DNA of 64,000 nucleotides from Methylolobus aquaticus (GTDB lineage Bacteria; Pseudomonadota; Gammaproteobacteria; Methylococcales; Methylococcaceae): NCBI GenBank assembly GCA_004168015.1, contig SEYW01000016.1, positions 1 to 64,000 on the forward strand. Reading direction: 5' to 3'. The translations under genes and the position numbers were made by a program. Below the pieces are notes generated by a model. That model did not search any database and had not been told where the DNA came from. It saw only the letters and a list, made by a program, of their open reading frames with translations. How positions within the stretch are numbered: the stretch's first letter is position 1; each line of letters opens with the position of its first letter. Below are positions 18,663 through 27,443 of this stretch, piece after piece.

Positions 18663-18986
18663 GCCGTCCGGCGTCCGTGGCTAACGCGCCGACCACCGAC
18701 GGGACGCGGAATGCCGCGTCGGCGCTGAATCGACGATCATCAAGCCGCGGGAATTCCCTTCTTCCGCCCTACGAACGGCCCAGGAGGGTTCTCGATCATC
18801 GTGGCACTCGGATAGGACGCGGGCAGCGGACAACTTCATACGGTCTGCTTCATCGGTCAAGGTCACCAAGTCGCGATTCTGAGCAACTGCCGTATCACGA
18901 AGTCCAGAACCATCGCATTGAATACGGCCCTTGATCGTCCCCCGTGTGAGCGGACTCCCTGCGTCATTGCCTAGACCCGCTCTTCG
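18663..18986. other. Gap with no recognised gene upstream of rlmH
   Basis: About 320 bases between rlmH and a small leftward gene. Open frames here have no family features and I cannot support a gene. The usual rlmH upstream partners rsfS and nadD are absent. The sequence may contain the rlmH promoter. Confidence 0.4.
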
Positions 18987-19307
18987 CTACCAGTTATCGT
19001 ACCCCATGGCTCGGCAATCGCCGACGGGCCTGTTGAAGGTCCAATCAGCCGGCTGGAGCACGAGCATCTCAGACCCTTTCTGCAGCGCGTCGTGCGGCGG
19101 AGGGATGCTGGCGATACCCAGAAAGGGTGTGGACACAAGAAAGGTGGCGCCACCCAGCAGGGTCCCGATGGCCCCGATCGGACGAAAAATGAGCGCGTCG
19201 ACGATGATGTCGGCGGCACCGTACTCGCCGTTGGTCGAACATAGGGCCCAAGCGCTGGTGACCTGCGTTAGCAAGATCACGCAAAGGACCCGCCGCATCT
19301 TCCTCAT
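18987..19307 (-). CDS. Small exported or membrane protein, conserved family of unknown function
   Basis: A 106-residue protein starting MRKMRRVLCVILLTQ, with a signal-peptide-like N-terminus ending near TSAWAL. A second hydrophobic stretch follows, with the pattern RPIGAIGTLLGGATFLVSTPF. The C-terminus reads LQPADWTFNRPVGDC. Proteins with 'RPxG ... FxxSxPF ... P ... FxRPLGD' are widespread in pseudomonads and relatives without known function, so I take this as a real gene. Start at 19307 removes a 49-residue extension lacking features. It could sit in the inner membrane by one uncleaved helix plus a second hydrophobic segment. Confidence 0.65.
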   Translation of the reverse strand: MRKMRRVLCVILLTQVTSAWALCSTNGEYGAADIIVDALIFRPIGAIGTLLGGATFLVSTPFLGIASIPPPHDALQKGSEMLVLQPADWTFNRPVGDCRAMGYDNW

Positions 19308-19456
19308 AAGCCTCGACTCCGAAATCCAGGGTGACGGGGATGGGCCGCACACCGACGAAAAGCTGGCAGAATAACCGATCCGACAGGCGGCATGAAACGG
19401 GGCGGGCGGCGAAACGGTGTCGTACGACTCCACGGGACCCGGAGAGTGAAACAATT

Positions 19457-20116
19457 ATGTTCCCGATCGAGCGTCAACGATCCCCGACACCGACCATTTT
19501 CGGCATCGGTCGGAACTATGCGCAGCATGCTCGCGAACTGGGTAATCCGCTGCCGCCGGAGCCGGTGGTGTTTCTGAAACCTGGCGGATCGCTGCTCGAC
19601 AGCGGGGGCACCATCGCACTGCCGCCGCAGAGCGCCGACGTCCAGCACGAGGTCGAAATTGTGTTGCTGTTGGGATCCGGCGGTCGACATTTGTCGGTCG
19701 ACGAGGCCTGGTCAGCGATTGCGGGCTACGGGGTTGGTATCGACGTCACCGCTCGCGATATACAACGCAAGGCGCAAGCAGCCGGTAGTCCCTGGGCGAT
19801 AGCAAAGGGCTTCGACACATTCGCACCCGTCAGTAAATTCGCCCCGGCAGCATGGGTGCGTGACCCCCGGGCTCTCCGTTTCGATCTGACGGTCAACGCC
19901 GAAACGCGTCAGCGCGGAAACTCTGCCGACATGCTCTTCAGTTGTGGGGAGTTGGTTTCTTACCTGTCATCCATCTTCACATTAAGTACAGGAGACTTGG
20001 TATTTACCGGCAGCCCGGAGGGAGTCAGCCGCATCAATCCAGGCGACCGGCTGGTCGCGAAGTTAACCGATTTCGACATATCGCTCATAGTGGATGCGGC
20101 GGACGCGGCACCATAG
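19457..20116 (+). CDS. Fumarylacetoacetate hydrolase-family protein
   Basis: A 219-residue hydrolase/decarboxylase of the FAH superfamily (YcgM-like: acylpyruvate hydrolases, oxaloacetate decarboxylases or related isomerases). Seen are the N-terminal FGIGRNYAQHARELGN, a metal-ligand Glu pair in HEVEIVLLL, the DVTARDIQRKAQAAG region, the GFDTFAPVS segment and the C-terminal LSTGDLVFTGSPEGV. It is the short, single-domain type. ATG 19457 was chosen because the family begins just before FGIGRNYAQH. Neighbours give no pathway clue, and substrate cannot be assigned. Confidence 0.88.
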   Translation: MFPIERQRSPTPTIFGIGRNYAQHARELGNPLPPEPVVFLKPGGSLLDSGGTIALPPQSADVQHEVEIVLLLGSGGRHLSVDEAWSAIAGYGVGIDVTARDIQRKAQAAGSPWAIAKGFDTFAPVSKFAPAAWVRDPRALRFDLTVNAETRQRGNSADMLFSCGELVSYLSSIFTLSTGDLVFTGSPEGVSRINPGDRLVAKLTDFDISLIVDAADAAP

Positions 20117-20244
20117 ACAGCCACCGCCCGCCTACGCCAACCCGCTCTGCGATACTGGCAAAGTTTGAGGACGCCGACCCACCAGAACCCTCTTACGGCC
20201 TCGCACCGCGACCGCAAGACCGTAAGAAGATACGGTTGACGCGA

Positions 20245-20478
20245 TTAGCTCTGTTGTCTCCAGCGATAGTGGACTTCGCCATCATCGCAGCGGTATCCCG
20301 ACCCGTGGCCGATCCGCTCCTTCGCGACACTGACGCAGTGATGCTTTTGAGCAAATTCCTGCCAATCCGCTTCGCCTTCCGGCGCGACGAAAATCATGAA
20401 CGCCACCACCAAGCCGGCCACGCCTAGCGAGCCGAATGCCAGGATTTCCCAAGGTTTCCAGCCACCCGATTTGAACAT
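20245..20478 (-). CDS. Small single-helix membrane protein of unknown function
   Basis: A 77-residue protein with one strong transmembrane helix at residues 10-31 (EILAFGSLGVAGLVVAFMIF) and a C-terminal part with two cysteines: WQEFAQKHHCVSV ... YRCDDGEVHYRW. This tail pattern (W..F...H.C ... Y.CDDG..Y.R) recurs in many small proteobacterial proteins of unknown role, which supports it as genuine. It is convergent with the FAH gene. The Cys pair could form a disulfide if the tail faces the periplasm. Confidence 0.55.
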   Translation of the reverse strand: MFKSGGWKPWEILAFGSLGVAGLVVAFMIFVAPEGEADWQEFAQKHHCVSVAKERIGHGSGYRCDDGEVHYRWRQQS

Positions 20479-20769
20479 CCGCAGTCCTCCCCTGTTACTG
20501 TCTAAACATCCGAGGCAGACGGATCACGCGGCGCCGGAACCTTAACCGCTTCGCCTGCTCACGTCGCCCAACCGGCAACGGGTGTACTCCCGCTCCGGTC
20601 TTTAGACAATCTACTGCCAATTTTGTTTACATCTCCGCTAGGTTTTTGGATGCGAAGCCCTGTGTTCGGCGGCAAGCCTGCCGGAAGGACACAATACGAC
20701 TGTGACGCGCCCGACGAGCAGGAGAACAGTCAATCGACGGTGCAGAACTGACAGGCGAACGACGCCTGC

Positions 20770-21609
20770 TTACTTGGCAGCCCGCCAAAGCGACAGATCG
20801 CGACCGATGACGTCTTCCGTTCTGTCTATGACCTCCTTGAATCGGACCTGCGCCTCCGCCCTCTCTTCTGGCGTCAATTTCACTGCCTTCAGGTTCGCCT
20901 TGCGAAGCCCGCTCAAGGACTTGACGATGAAACTGGGGAAATAGGTCTTTAGACGACGCACTGTTCGGTTGTTCAACAACTTGAACAATAATTTGTTTTT
21001 CGGCACACCACCGGGATTGAAAACGGCGGATACATCCGGCGTGAAATCAGGATCAACTTCCAGAAACTCGAACAACTCTTTTACGACGCCGCTGGCGTCC
21101 TTGACCATTTGCTCGAAAAAAACCACTTTAATCTGTTCCTTCGGAAACAGGCTGTAGTAGCGCTCGAGGTGCGGGGCATAACCACCCAGCAGGCGCGGCT
21201 CTGACTCCAGAGCTTGAAGGAAGGTCATTCCCTTGAAAAGACCATGCTCGCGCTGCCGCATCTGATACAGTGAATACGCCCTGTCGACAGGATTGCGCAA
21301 GGAGGCAATCAACTTCGCGTGGGGAATCAGCTTTTTGATCGCCGTCGCCGCATGCGGGACAACCAGATAGTGTGGCGAAGCCTCACCAATTGCCGTCTCG
21401 GTTGTGACTTCATCGAAGAGACTCTCGTATTCTTCGAGTGTCTTGACGTTGATTCGGATACGGCCATCTTCTGTTCCGTCATAACAGAAAAATCGCGCCT
21501 CCTTCAACTTTGTCGGCATGAACACGGCGGGGTGCTGGTTGAGGTACCGATAAAGGGAACTGGTACCACACTTCACATCGCCGATGATAAGAAAGTTTGG
21601 CAACGTCAT
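20770..21609 (-). CDS. Sulfotransferase-domain protein
   Basis: A protein of about 280 residues related to PAPS-dependent sulfotransferases, which move sulfate from 3'-phosphoadenosine-5'-phosphosulfate to a sugar, lipid or peptide. The 5'-phosphosulfate loop is GDVKCGTSSLYRYL with its lysine, and the 3'-phosphate region is IASLRNPVDRAYSLYQM. This type resembles heparan N-sulfotransferase-like bacterial enzymes. Start at ATG 21609 puts the binding loop near the N-terminus; a start ten codons upstream (21636-21639) is possible. Local base composition is clearly less GC-rich than the flanks, and it sits alone in a gene-poor region, so recent transfer is likely. The acceptor is unknown. Confidence 0.8.
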   Translation of the reverse strand: MTLPNFLIIGDVKCGTSSLYRYLNQHPAVFMPTKLKEARFFCYDGTEDGRIRINVKTLEEYESLFDEVTTETAIGEASPHYLVVPHAATAIKKLIPHAKLIASLRNPVDRAYSLYQMRQREHGLFKGMTFLQALESEPRLLGGYAPHLERYYSLFPKEQIKVVFFEQMVKDASGVVKELFEFLEVDPDFTPDVSAVFNPGGVPKNKLLFKLLNNRTVRRLKTYFPSFIVKSLSGLRKANLKAVKLTPEERAEAQVRFKEVIDRTEDVIGRDLSLWRAAK

Positions 21610-21639
21610 GTAATTGGTCTCACTCCGTCTTTTCATCAA

Positions 21640-22614
21640 TGATTAGGCTTGCATTACCGATAAGACCTCTCTGACCCAAAGCCACGCTGGCTTGAGTCAA
21701 CGCTCTCCAAAAAGGAGTCTTGATAGAAAGTCAATTCGGAAATCACATGATGTGACACGTCCGCCCATGGCCCCGGTGTCGCCCGATGAGAAGCCCTGGG
21801 TCAAATGCGCCAATCGCTGATCGGCGACCAACGCCAGCCAGATAGGGCGGGTGAGCCGCTGCATCGCGACGCAGGACTCGAACGCGCCGCTACGACTGCG
21901 TGTCTCTATTCGCGTTTAGGATACGCAAGTCGTGCTGGAGCGGCAAACCGCGGATCCGCGAAAGCGAAGTCCGTAGCGCGGACCATTGGAGTCAGGAGAG
22001 CAGGCCCAGAGGTTTGAAGCAGCGACCAACCGACAGCGAGACGGCTGCCGAGTTCATTGAGTGGAGCGGCGACCGGATCACCGACGCGGTCACTGCGGTG
22101 CCGGCCGCTGTCCTGGGGCAGTTGAACAAAGGCCTTACCAGCGTCGTTCAAGGCCATGGAGGCAGGGCGCGATTTCACCTCACCTATCGCATAAAACGTG
22201 GATCAAGATCCGATCGTGGCGACGCCTCCCTCTAGCGCTGCAAGCCCCCGAATAAATCAGTACCCCCATGGCAAGTCACCGCTTGCGAGCGCGACCGCAA
22301 GGCAGACATGCGCTCCGAAGAAAGCGGGCTTTCGCGTCCACGCTGACTCCCGGGCGCTGCAGGGCCCGATCATCTGGCATTAGTCGCGAGGCTGGCACCG
22401 GGATTGGTCGCGCAGCGCGCCACTATACAGACAGGAGCCCCCGGCCTCGCAGGGTCATTGGTGTCTCAAGAGTGCGAGCACCCGGCAGGCAGCCGATCCC
22501 GCTGCCCGCTCGAAAGGTTGCTCTATTGAAAGGTCTCACGGAAGGAGGACACGACCCTGGACGGCTCGCCAGCAACAGTCGAGGTCACAGGGAACCCGTT
22601 CGCCAACTACTAGG
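21640..22614. other. Long stretch without a supported gene
   Basis: Nearly 1 kb between the sulfotransferase and a small exported protein. Several short open frames exist on both strands, but none has domain features, a credible ribosome-binding site or typical codon use. It may be decayed accessory DNA. Confidence 0.4.
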
Positions 22615-22995
22615 TTATCCCTTTCCTGGAAAGAGCCCCACCGACCCCGGTTTGAGTCGCTTGCACGACACGACCACATCCTCAACATGGCATTGGTACT
22701 TTCCCTTGTCGACGCCGCTACATTCCTCACAAACCAATTTACCCGTGTCCTTCTTTTCGGACACATGCCAGCCATACCCCTGAGACTCGCAAAAGATCTT
22801 GGCATGTTTATCGATGTTGTAGGCATCGACAGCTACCGATTCGGCTTCCGTTTGTGCCTTGCATCGATTAGCGGGAAGCGTATTACCCATAAGATCCCGG
22901 AATACATACTCCGAGGCTGATGCCGCCCCCGACAGTCCGGAAACCAGAACGAGCGCGAGTATACCGATTGCATTCCACCTTAATGTCATCTTCAT
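22615..22995 (-). CDS. Exported cysteine-containing protein of unknown function
   Basis: A 126-residue protein with an N-terminal signal peptide (MKMTLRWNAIGILALVLVS) and probable cleavage after SGAASA. The mature part is about 100 residues with six cysteines: NRCKAQ, FCESQG, VCEEC, QCHVE and SCKRLK, some of which likely form disulfides in the periplasm. No named family was recognised. Start at 22995 or 22989 gives the signal peptide; the longer frame to 23058 adds a non-signal extension. Its end is close to the next small membrane gene's upstream side, in the same orientation, so they may share a transcript. Confidence 0.55.
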   Translation of the reverse strand: MKMTLRWNAIGILALVLVSGLSGAASASEYVFRDLMGNTLPANRCKAQTEAESVAVDAYNIDKHAKIFCESQGYGWHVSEKKDTGKLVCEECSGVDKGKYQCHVEDVVVSCKRLKPGSVGLFPGKG

Positions 22996-23054
22996 GGCGC
23001 TTATTGCTCTTACGAAGAAAAACCCACCTGAGTCAATCATCACCCAGACGTTGC

Positions 23055-23243
23055 TCAATTCAAGACGCGAATATTCATTTTCGCGGCTTCCTCACTCAAC
23101 TGAGCTCGAATCGGATCGTATTTGTCGTTCTCGCTGAGCTTGACCATGGCGATTATCCCAACCAGGGCTATGGTCACGCAGACCACGTAAAGCCAGAAAT
23201 AATCCCTTTCTCCAGTGGGCTCTTGAATCTGCTGAATACTCAT
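23055..23243 (-). CDS. Small single-helix membrane protein
   Basis: A 62-residue protein, MSIQQIQEPTGERDYFWLYV..., with one transmembrane helix around residues 16-36 (FWLYVVCVTIALVGIIAMV) and a charged tail. A good GGAGG ribosome-binding site lies just before ATG 23243, which supports this short start over longer frames. It lies about 60 bases upstream of the exported Cys protein on the same strand. No function is recognised; small respiratory or stress-related membrane proteins look like this. Confidence 0.55.
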   Translation of the reverse strand: MSIQQIQEPTGERDYFWLYVVCVTIALVGIIAMVKLSENDKYDPIRAQLSEEAAKMNIRVLN

Positions 23244-23645
23244 ATCATGCTCCTCCGCGTTCTTTGGACCCCGTGGGGCCGTATTTTTTGGCGAGACCCG
23301 GACCGAGCGGCTGGATGTGCATACGTCTCGGTCCTCGTTCGGACCGACACCCAAGGCACGTCGTATCGATCCGATAGTTTCGAGTCTAAACGCTGCCAGC
23401 AACGCTTGTCAACCTGCACGCGGACCGTTGAGGATTTGCCCCAACATCCGCCTCAAACGCCGCTCCGGCAGGAGGACTGCACTGCGAGACAGTGACCCGC
23501 ACCTCTCCACCAAGCGGGATGCGATCTGGACTACACTGAGGCCGTGGCTGAACGCCGCGCACGAGCCGAGTCGGCGCGTCCGGGAGGACACCCGCGGCAC
23601 CGCCTCCACGACTCTCATCGCAAAAACCCACGACACGGCCGCTCC
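23244..23645. other. Divergent intergenic region before the CaCA antiporter
   Basis: Four hundred bases between the divergently transcribed small membrane gene and the antiporter gene. No coding sequence is supported. It should hold promoters for both directions. Confidence 0.4.
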
Positions 23646-24701
23646 GTGAACAAACAAGTCCTGCTGATCTTCGTACCGATCGCGCTTGCCCTCGACTGGG
23701 CGCAAGCGAGCCCGACCCTGGTCTTTTCCGCGACCGCGCTGGCGCTCATTCCACTCATTGGTCTGATGAGCAAAGCCACCGAGCAGCTAAGCGGCTATGT
23801 CAGCCCCGCGACAGGCGGCCTGCTCACCGCCTCTCTCGGCAACCTGCCAGACCTGATTATCGGACTGTTCGCACTGCAGAAGGGGCTGCACGAAGTGGTC
23901 AAGGCGTCGATCAGCGGAGCGATCCTCGCCAACATTCTCTTCACGCTGGGACTCGCGATCTTTGTCGGCGGCCTTCGCCACTCGACGCTCAAATTCGATC
24001 CGAGTGCTGCAGGCCTTAACGCCGGAATGCTGCAGCTTGCTGCGGTCGCGTTGTTGATTCCGGCGATTTTCAACGTCTCGGTGCAACAGACCGAGGAAGA
24101 TTTGAGCCTCGAGATCGCCGTACTGCTGTTCTTGGTCTATCTGGCGGGCTTGATCTATACGTTCACGCGCTCCGCGCAGAACGATCAGGGGGCCACCTTG
24201 ACGGTAGACCAGCGCAACGGCAGCAAGCCTGCCGAGTGGTCACAGCGGCAAAGCCTCAAGGTTCTCGGACTGTCAACGGGCGCCCTCGCGGTGCTCAGCG
24301 AAACCCTCACCGACGCGATCGAACCGATGGCCGCGCAACTGGGCCTGACCCCGATGTTTGCCGGGATCATCCTGCTGGCGCTGGTCGGCAGCATCGCCGA
24401 ATTGTCGAATGCAATCGTGTTCGCTCGACGCGACCAGTTAGACGCGACGCTCAACATCGCCGTCGGCGCGAGCCTGCAGACTGCCTTGTTCGTCGCCCCC
24501 GTGCTCGTCTTCGCGAGCTATTCCTTCGGCCGCCAGCCGCTTGATCTGCTGTTCTCGCAGTTCGAAATCGCTGCAGTCGTGCTGGGCACCTTCATCGCAT
24601 TGCGCGTCCTGGCCAATGGCGAGACCAACTGGATCGAGGGCGTGATGGCCGTGGTGGTGTATCTGATGCTCGGCTACGCGTTCTATTGCATACCCGGCTG
24701 A
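23646..24701 (+). CDS. Ca2+/H+ exchanger-like protein (CaCA superfamily)
   Basis: A 351-residue inner-membrane protein with about ten to eleven hydrophobic helices and the internal duplication of Ca2+/cation antiporters. The first alpha repeat reads ASLGNLPDLIIGLFAL and the second VGSIAELSNAIVFARRDQLD, followed by IAVGASLQTALFV. In most CAX-type exchangers the first repeat has GNxxE; here Asp replaces the catalytic Glu, whereas the second repeat keeps its Glu. GTG 23646 is the likely start because the protein should begin close to its first helix; the longer frame adds an Arg-rich stretch with no helix. Probable substrate is calcium, but other divalent cations are possible. Confidence 0.8.
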   Translation: MNKQVLLIFVPIALALDWAQASPTLVFSATALALIPLIGLMSKATEQLSGYVSPATGGLLTASLGNLPDLIIGLFALQKGLHEVVKASISGAILANILFTLGLAIFVGGLRHSTLKFDPSAAGLNAGMLQLAAVALLIPAIFNVSVQQTEEDLSLEIAVLLFLVYLAGLIYTFTRSAQNDQGATLTVDQRNGSKPAEWSQRQSLKVLGLSTGALAVLSETLTDAIEPMAAQLGLTPMFAGIILLALVGSIAELSNAIVFARRDQLDATLNIAVGASLQTALFVAPVLVFASYSFGRQPLDLLFSQFEIAAVVLGTFIALRVLANGETNWIEGVMAVVVYLMLGYAFYCIPG

Positions 24702-24711
24702 AAATAACGGA

Positions 24712-25551
24712 TCAAGTTCCGGTGTCGATGGCGCCGCGCTGTGCGGCAACCTCGAGTTCGGCCAGTTCCGTGTCGGTGAAACCTGCCTCACGGCGGGCCT
24801 CGAGATTGTAGGGACCGCGGAGCGCCCCCCGCAGATGAAGCCGCAACTGACGGCGGTACTCGTCCTCCGGTGCGACGCCGCGCTGCTCGCACACCCAGCG
24901 GAACCAGCGGCTGCCGAGGGCGACATGCCCGACCTCATCGCGCAGGATCACCTTGAGGACTTCGCAGCTTTCGACGTCACCGACCTGCGCGAGCCGGGCG
25001 ATCAGGCCCGGCGTCACATCCAGTCCACGCGCCTCCATGCCGCGCGGCACCAGCGCGAGGCGAGCCGCCAGATCATGCGCGGTGTCCGCGGCGACGTCCC
25101 AGAGGCCCCGATGCGCCGGAAGGTCACCATATTCGGCGCCGAGCGCGTTGAGACGTCGACGGATCAACTCGAAGTGTTCCGCCTCCTCTCCGGCGACCCG
25201 CAGCCAATCGCGATAGAACGGGTCAGGTAGACCTCGGAAGCGGTATAGAAGATCCCAGGCCAGCGAAACGGCCGTGAACTCGATATGGGCCACGGCATGC
25301 AACAGGGCGATCCGGCCTGAAGCGGCCTGCAGGTTGCGGCGGGGCAATTGCCGGGGATCGACTAAGTTCGGACGATCCGGGAATCTGACGAAAGTGATCG
25401 GCGCGGGAGGTCGCCCGTCGTCGGCGCCATCGGTTGGGGGCCCATCGAGGAAACCGCGCACGGCCAATCGTGTCTCGGCAATCCTGGCATCAACCGATGC
25501 GGCGGTGAGGACCCGTTCCGCGGCTTCGAAAACCGATCGGGATACGTTCAT
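24712..25551 (-). CDS. DUF455 ferritin-like protein
   Basis: A 279-residue protein of the DUF455 family, with a ferritin-like four-helix fold and a probable di-iron or di-manganese site. Candidate metal ligands are in AHIEFTAVSLAWD, GEEAEHFELIRRRL and LRDEVGHVALGSRWF (ExxH-type motifs). The length is typical. Members are common in proteobacteria and may act in oxidative stress or hydroxylation, like MiaE, but no reaction is established here. It is convergent with the antiporter, with only 10 bases between stops. Confidence 0.8.
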   Translation of the reverse strand: MNVSRSVFEAAERVLTAASVDARIAETRLAVRGFLDGPPTDGADDGRPPAPITFVRFPDRPNLVDPRQLPRRNLQAASGRIALLHAVAHIEFTAVSLAWDLLYRFRGLPDPFYRDWLRVAGEEAEHFELIRRRLNALGAEYGDLPAHRGLWDVAADTAHDLAARLALVPRGMEARGLDVTPGLIARLAQVGDVESCEVLKVILRDEVGHVALGSRWFRWVCEQRGVAPEDEYRRQLRLHLRGALRGPYNLEARREAGFTDTELAELEVAAQRGAIDTGT

Positions 25552-25669
25552 GCGTGCCGGGTGAACGGCTCTTTGCTAAGTGCGAACTGGACGCCGCCGA
25601 GCGGCGCGAGACCGACAGCCCAGGCTACTTGAGTCAGGGCTGCCGGTTATGGCTGCGAGGACGAAGGCT

Positions 25670-26419
25670 TTAGAACGCCTTGACGATCCCGATGAAATCA
25701 CCTGCCTCGAGCGATGCGCCGCCGATCAGTCCGCCATCGACGTCCGGATTCGCGAACAGCTCACCTGCATTGGACGGTTTGCAGCTGCCGCCGTACAGGA
25801 TCGAGATTTCGTTGGCGACGGCCGCACCGTACTTCTCGGCCAGCACGCCACGGATGTAGTGGTGCATTTCCTGCGCCTGATCGGATGTCGCGGTGACACC
25901 GGTGCCGATTGCCCAGACCGGCTCGTAGGCGATCACGATGCGGGAGAACTGCTCTGCCGAAAGATGGAACAACGCATCGGCCAATTGGGTCTTGACCACA
26001 CCGAGGTGCAGATTCTGTTCCCGTTCGCTGAGGACTTCGCCGCAGCAGAAAATGGGCGTCAGACGGTTTGCCAGCGCCAGATCGACTTTCTTCGCGAGAA
26101 TGGCGTCGGTTTCACCGTAGTATGCCCGACGCTCGGAATGGCCGAGGATCACATACTCGATTCCCGCCGACTTCAGCATCGCGGCGGACACTTCCCCGGT
26201 ATAGGCCCCGCTGCTCTCGGCGGCACAGTTCTGGGCGGCAATCGAAACCGTCTTGAGCACCTTCTTGACCTCGGTCAGGTGCAGGAACGGGGGCGCCACG
26301 ACCACCTGTGCAACGCCGCTCAGCGCGGAGGCCATCTGCTCCACGGTCTGCGCCAGAGCCACGCCTTCCTGAAGGGTCTTGTTCATCTTCCAGTTGCCAG
26401 CGACGATTTTCTTTCTCAT
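25670..26419 (-). CDS. tpiA: Triosephosphate isomerase, Bacteroidota-like sequence
   Basis: TpiA interconverts dihydroxyacetone phosphate and glyceraldehyde 3-phosphate in glycolysis and the Calvin cycle. Active-site residues are visible: N9 and K11 (GNWKMN), His in [12 protein letters not shown], Glu in [10 protein letters not shown] and the GGSCKPSNA loop. The 249-residue length is normal. Words such as [31 protein letters not shown] and [12 protein letters not shown] closely match Bacteroidota TpiA as I recall it, not the usual gammaproteobacterial type, so lateral acquisition is likely. ATG 26419 is the family start; the 20-residue upstream extension is unsupported. It diverges from the transaldolase gene. 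Confidence 0.95.
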   Translation of the reverse strand: MRKKIVAGNWKMNKTLQEGVALAQTVEQMASALSGVAQVVVAPPFLHLTEVKKVLKTVSIAAQNCAAESSGAYTGEVSAAMLKSAGIEYVILGHSERRAYYGETDAILAKKVDLALANRLTPIFCCGEVLSEREQNLHLGVVKTQLADALFHLSAEQFSRIVIAYEPVWAIGTGVTATSDQAQEMHHYIRGVLAEKYGAAVANEISILYGGSCKPSNAGELFANPDVDGGLIGGASLEAGDFIGIVKAF

Positions 26420-26614
26420 GCGATATTTCCATTGAGTAGAAGGAATTGCGGCAGGTCGGGCGCCGCGACCAGCCGGCAAAGATGCGCTCGCGCCGGTTGC
26501 TTGTCAACCGGCAACGAGGCGGCCCGGACCGCCGCCGGCGCTGGATTTGCCGGTGCCCCCCCCGTTACACTGCAGTGTCGAAACCCAACCCGCTTATCTC
26601 GCCTGGAGCATCGC

Positions 26615-27253
26615 ATGGCCCTGTTTCTCGATTCCGCCAGCGCGGACGACGCGCGCATCGCGATGACGCTCGGCTTCGTCGCCGGCATCACGACCAATCC
26701 GACCTTGATGGCCCGTGTACCCGGTCATCCGGAGAACATCGTGACCGAACTGGCCGACATCTGCCCGGGCCCCGTCTTCTATCAACTGACCGGAGGCAGC
26801 GTGGAGGAACGGGAAGCCGAAGGCCAACGCCTGTTGGAGCGCCGTCCGAATATCGCCCTGAAGATCCCGATGACGACCGAAAATCTGGCCCTGGCGGCCC
26901 GATTCGCGCGCGCCGGGGCGAAGGTCGGCATGACCGCCAGCTACAGTGCCGCACAGACGTATCTCACCTGCGAAGCGGGCGTCACCTATTCGATTGCTTA
27001 TGTTAATCGGAGCACCCGCCTGCAAGGCGATGGGCTGGCCCTGGTCACCGCAATGCGCGATGTGATCGACGCCTGCGACACGTCGACCACGCTGATGGTC
27101 GCGAGCCTGAAGTCCGCCGCCGAGGTGGTTCAATCCGTCATCGCCGGCGCTCATCACGTGACGATTCCCCTGCCCTTGCTGCTGGAACTCGGCAATCATC
27201 CACTATCCGATCAAGCCATCGAAGACTTTGCCCGGTCGGCCGCGCCCCGCTGA
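26615..27253 (+). CDS. Transaldolase-family protein (Fsa/TalC-like)
   Basis: A 212-residue TIM-barrel aldolase of the small transaldolase family. Key residues are D6 in MALFLDSASA, GITTNPTLMA near residue 24, the Schiff-base lysine K83 in IALKIPMT, and MVASLKSAAEV near residue 175. The usual SPFVGRLDD motif is changed to IAYVNRSTRLQGDG, so this is a divergent subgroup whose substrate may not be fructose 6-phosphate or sedoheptulose 7-phosphate. ATG 26615 is the family-type start; reading back to 25580 only runs over the tpiA complement. It shares a 195-base divergent promoter region with tpiA, which suggests joint work in pentose or triose phosphate metabolism. Confidence 0.85.
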   Translation: MALFLDSASADDARIAMTLGFVAGITTNPTLMARVPGHPENIVTELADICPGPVFYQLTGGSVEEREAEGQRLLERRPNIALKIPMTTENLALAARFARAGAKVGMTASYSAAQTYLTCEAGVTYSIAYVNRSTRLQGDGLALVTAMRDVIDACDTSTTLMVASLKSAAEVVQSVIAGAHHVTIPLPLLLELGNHPLSDQAIEDFARSAAPR

Positions 27254-27443
27254 ACGGGGGGCTTGAACCGTCGACCCGTAATACGCCCTGACCGCCCAGA
27301 CGGATGCCCCGAACACAGACGATCCGGCCCCCATGTGGTACTGTCTACGGGGTTTTGCCCCAAAATACGGCTGACCGACCGACTCCGCCCCGACCTTCAA
27401 CCGGACATCCCACGGAACTGTCCGCTGCACACGTGATTTCCCT

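Noticed and set aside
21870..21890. A GTTCGAGTCC-like word on the minus strand suggesting a tRNA T-arm
   Set aside because: No matching acceptor, D or anticodon arm could be found around it.
25580..26614. Long frame running into the transaldolase from the left
   Set aside because: It crosses the complement of tpiA; the family start at 26615 gives the correct N-terminus.
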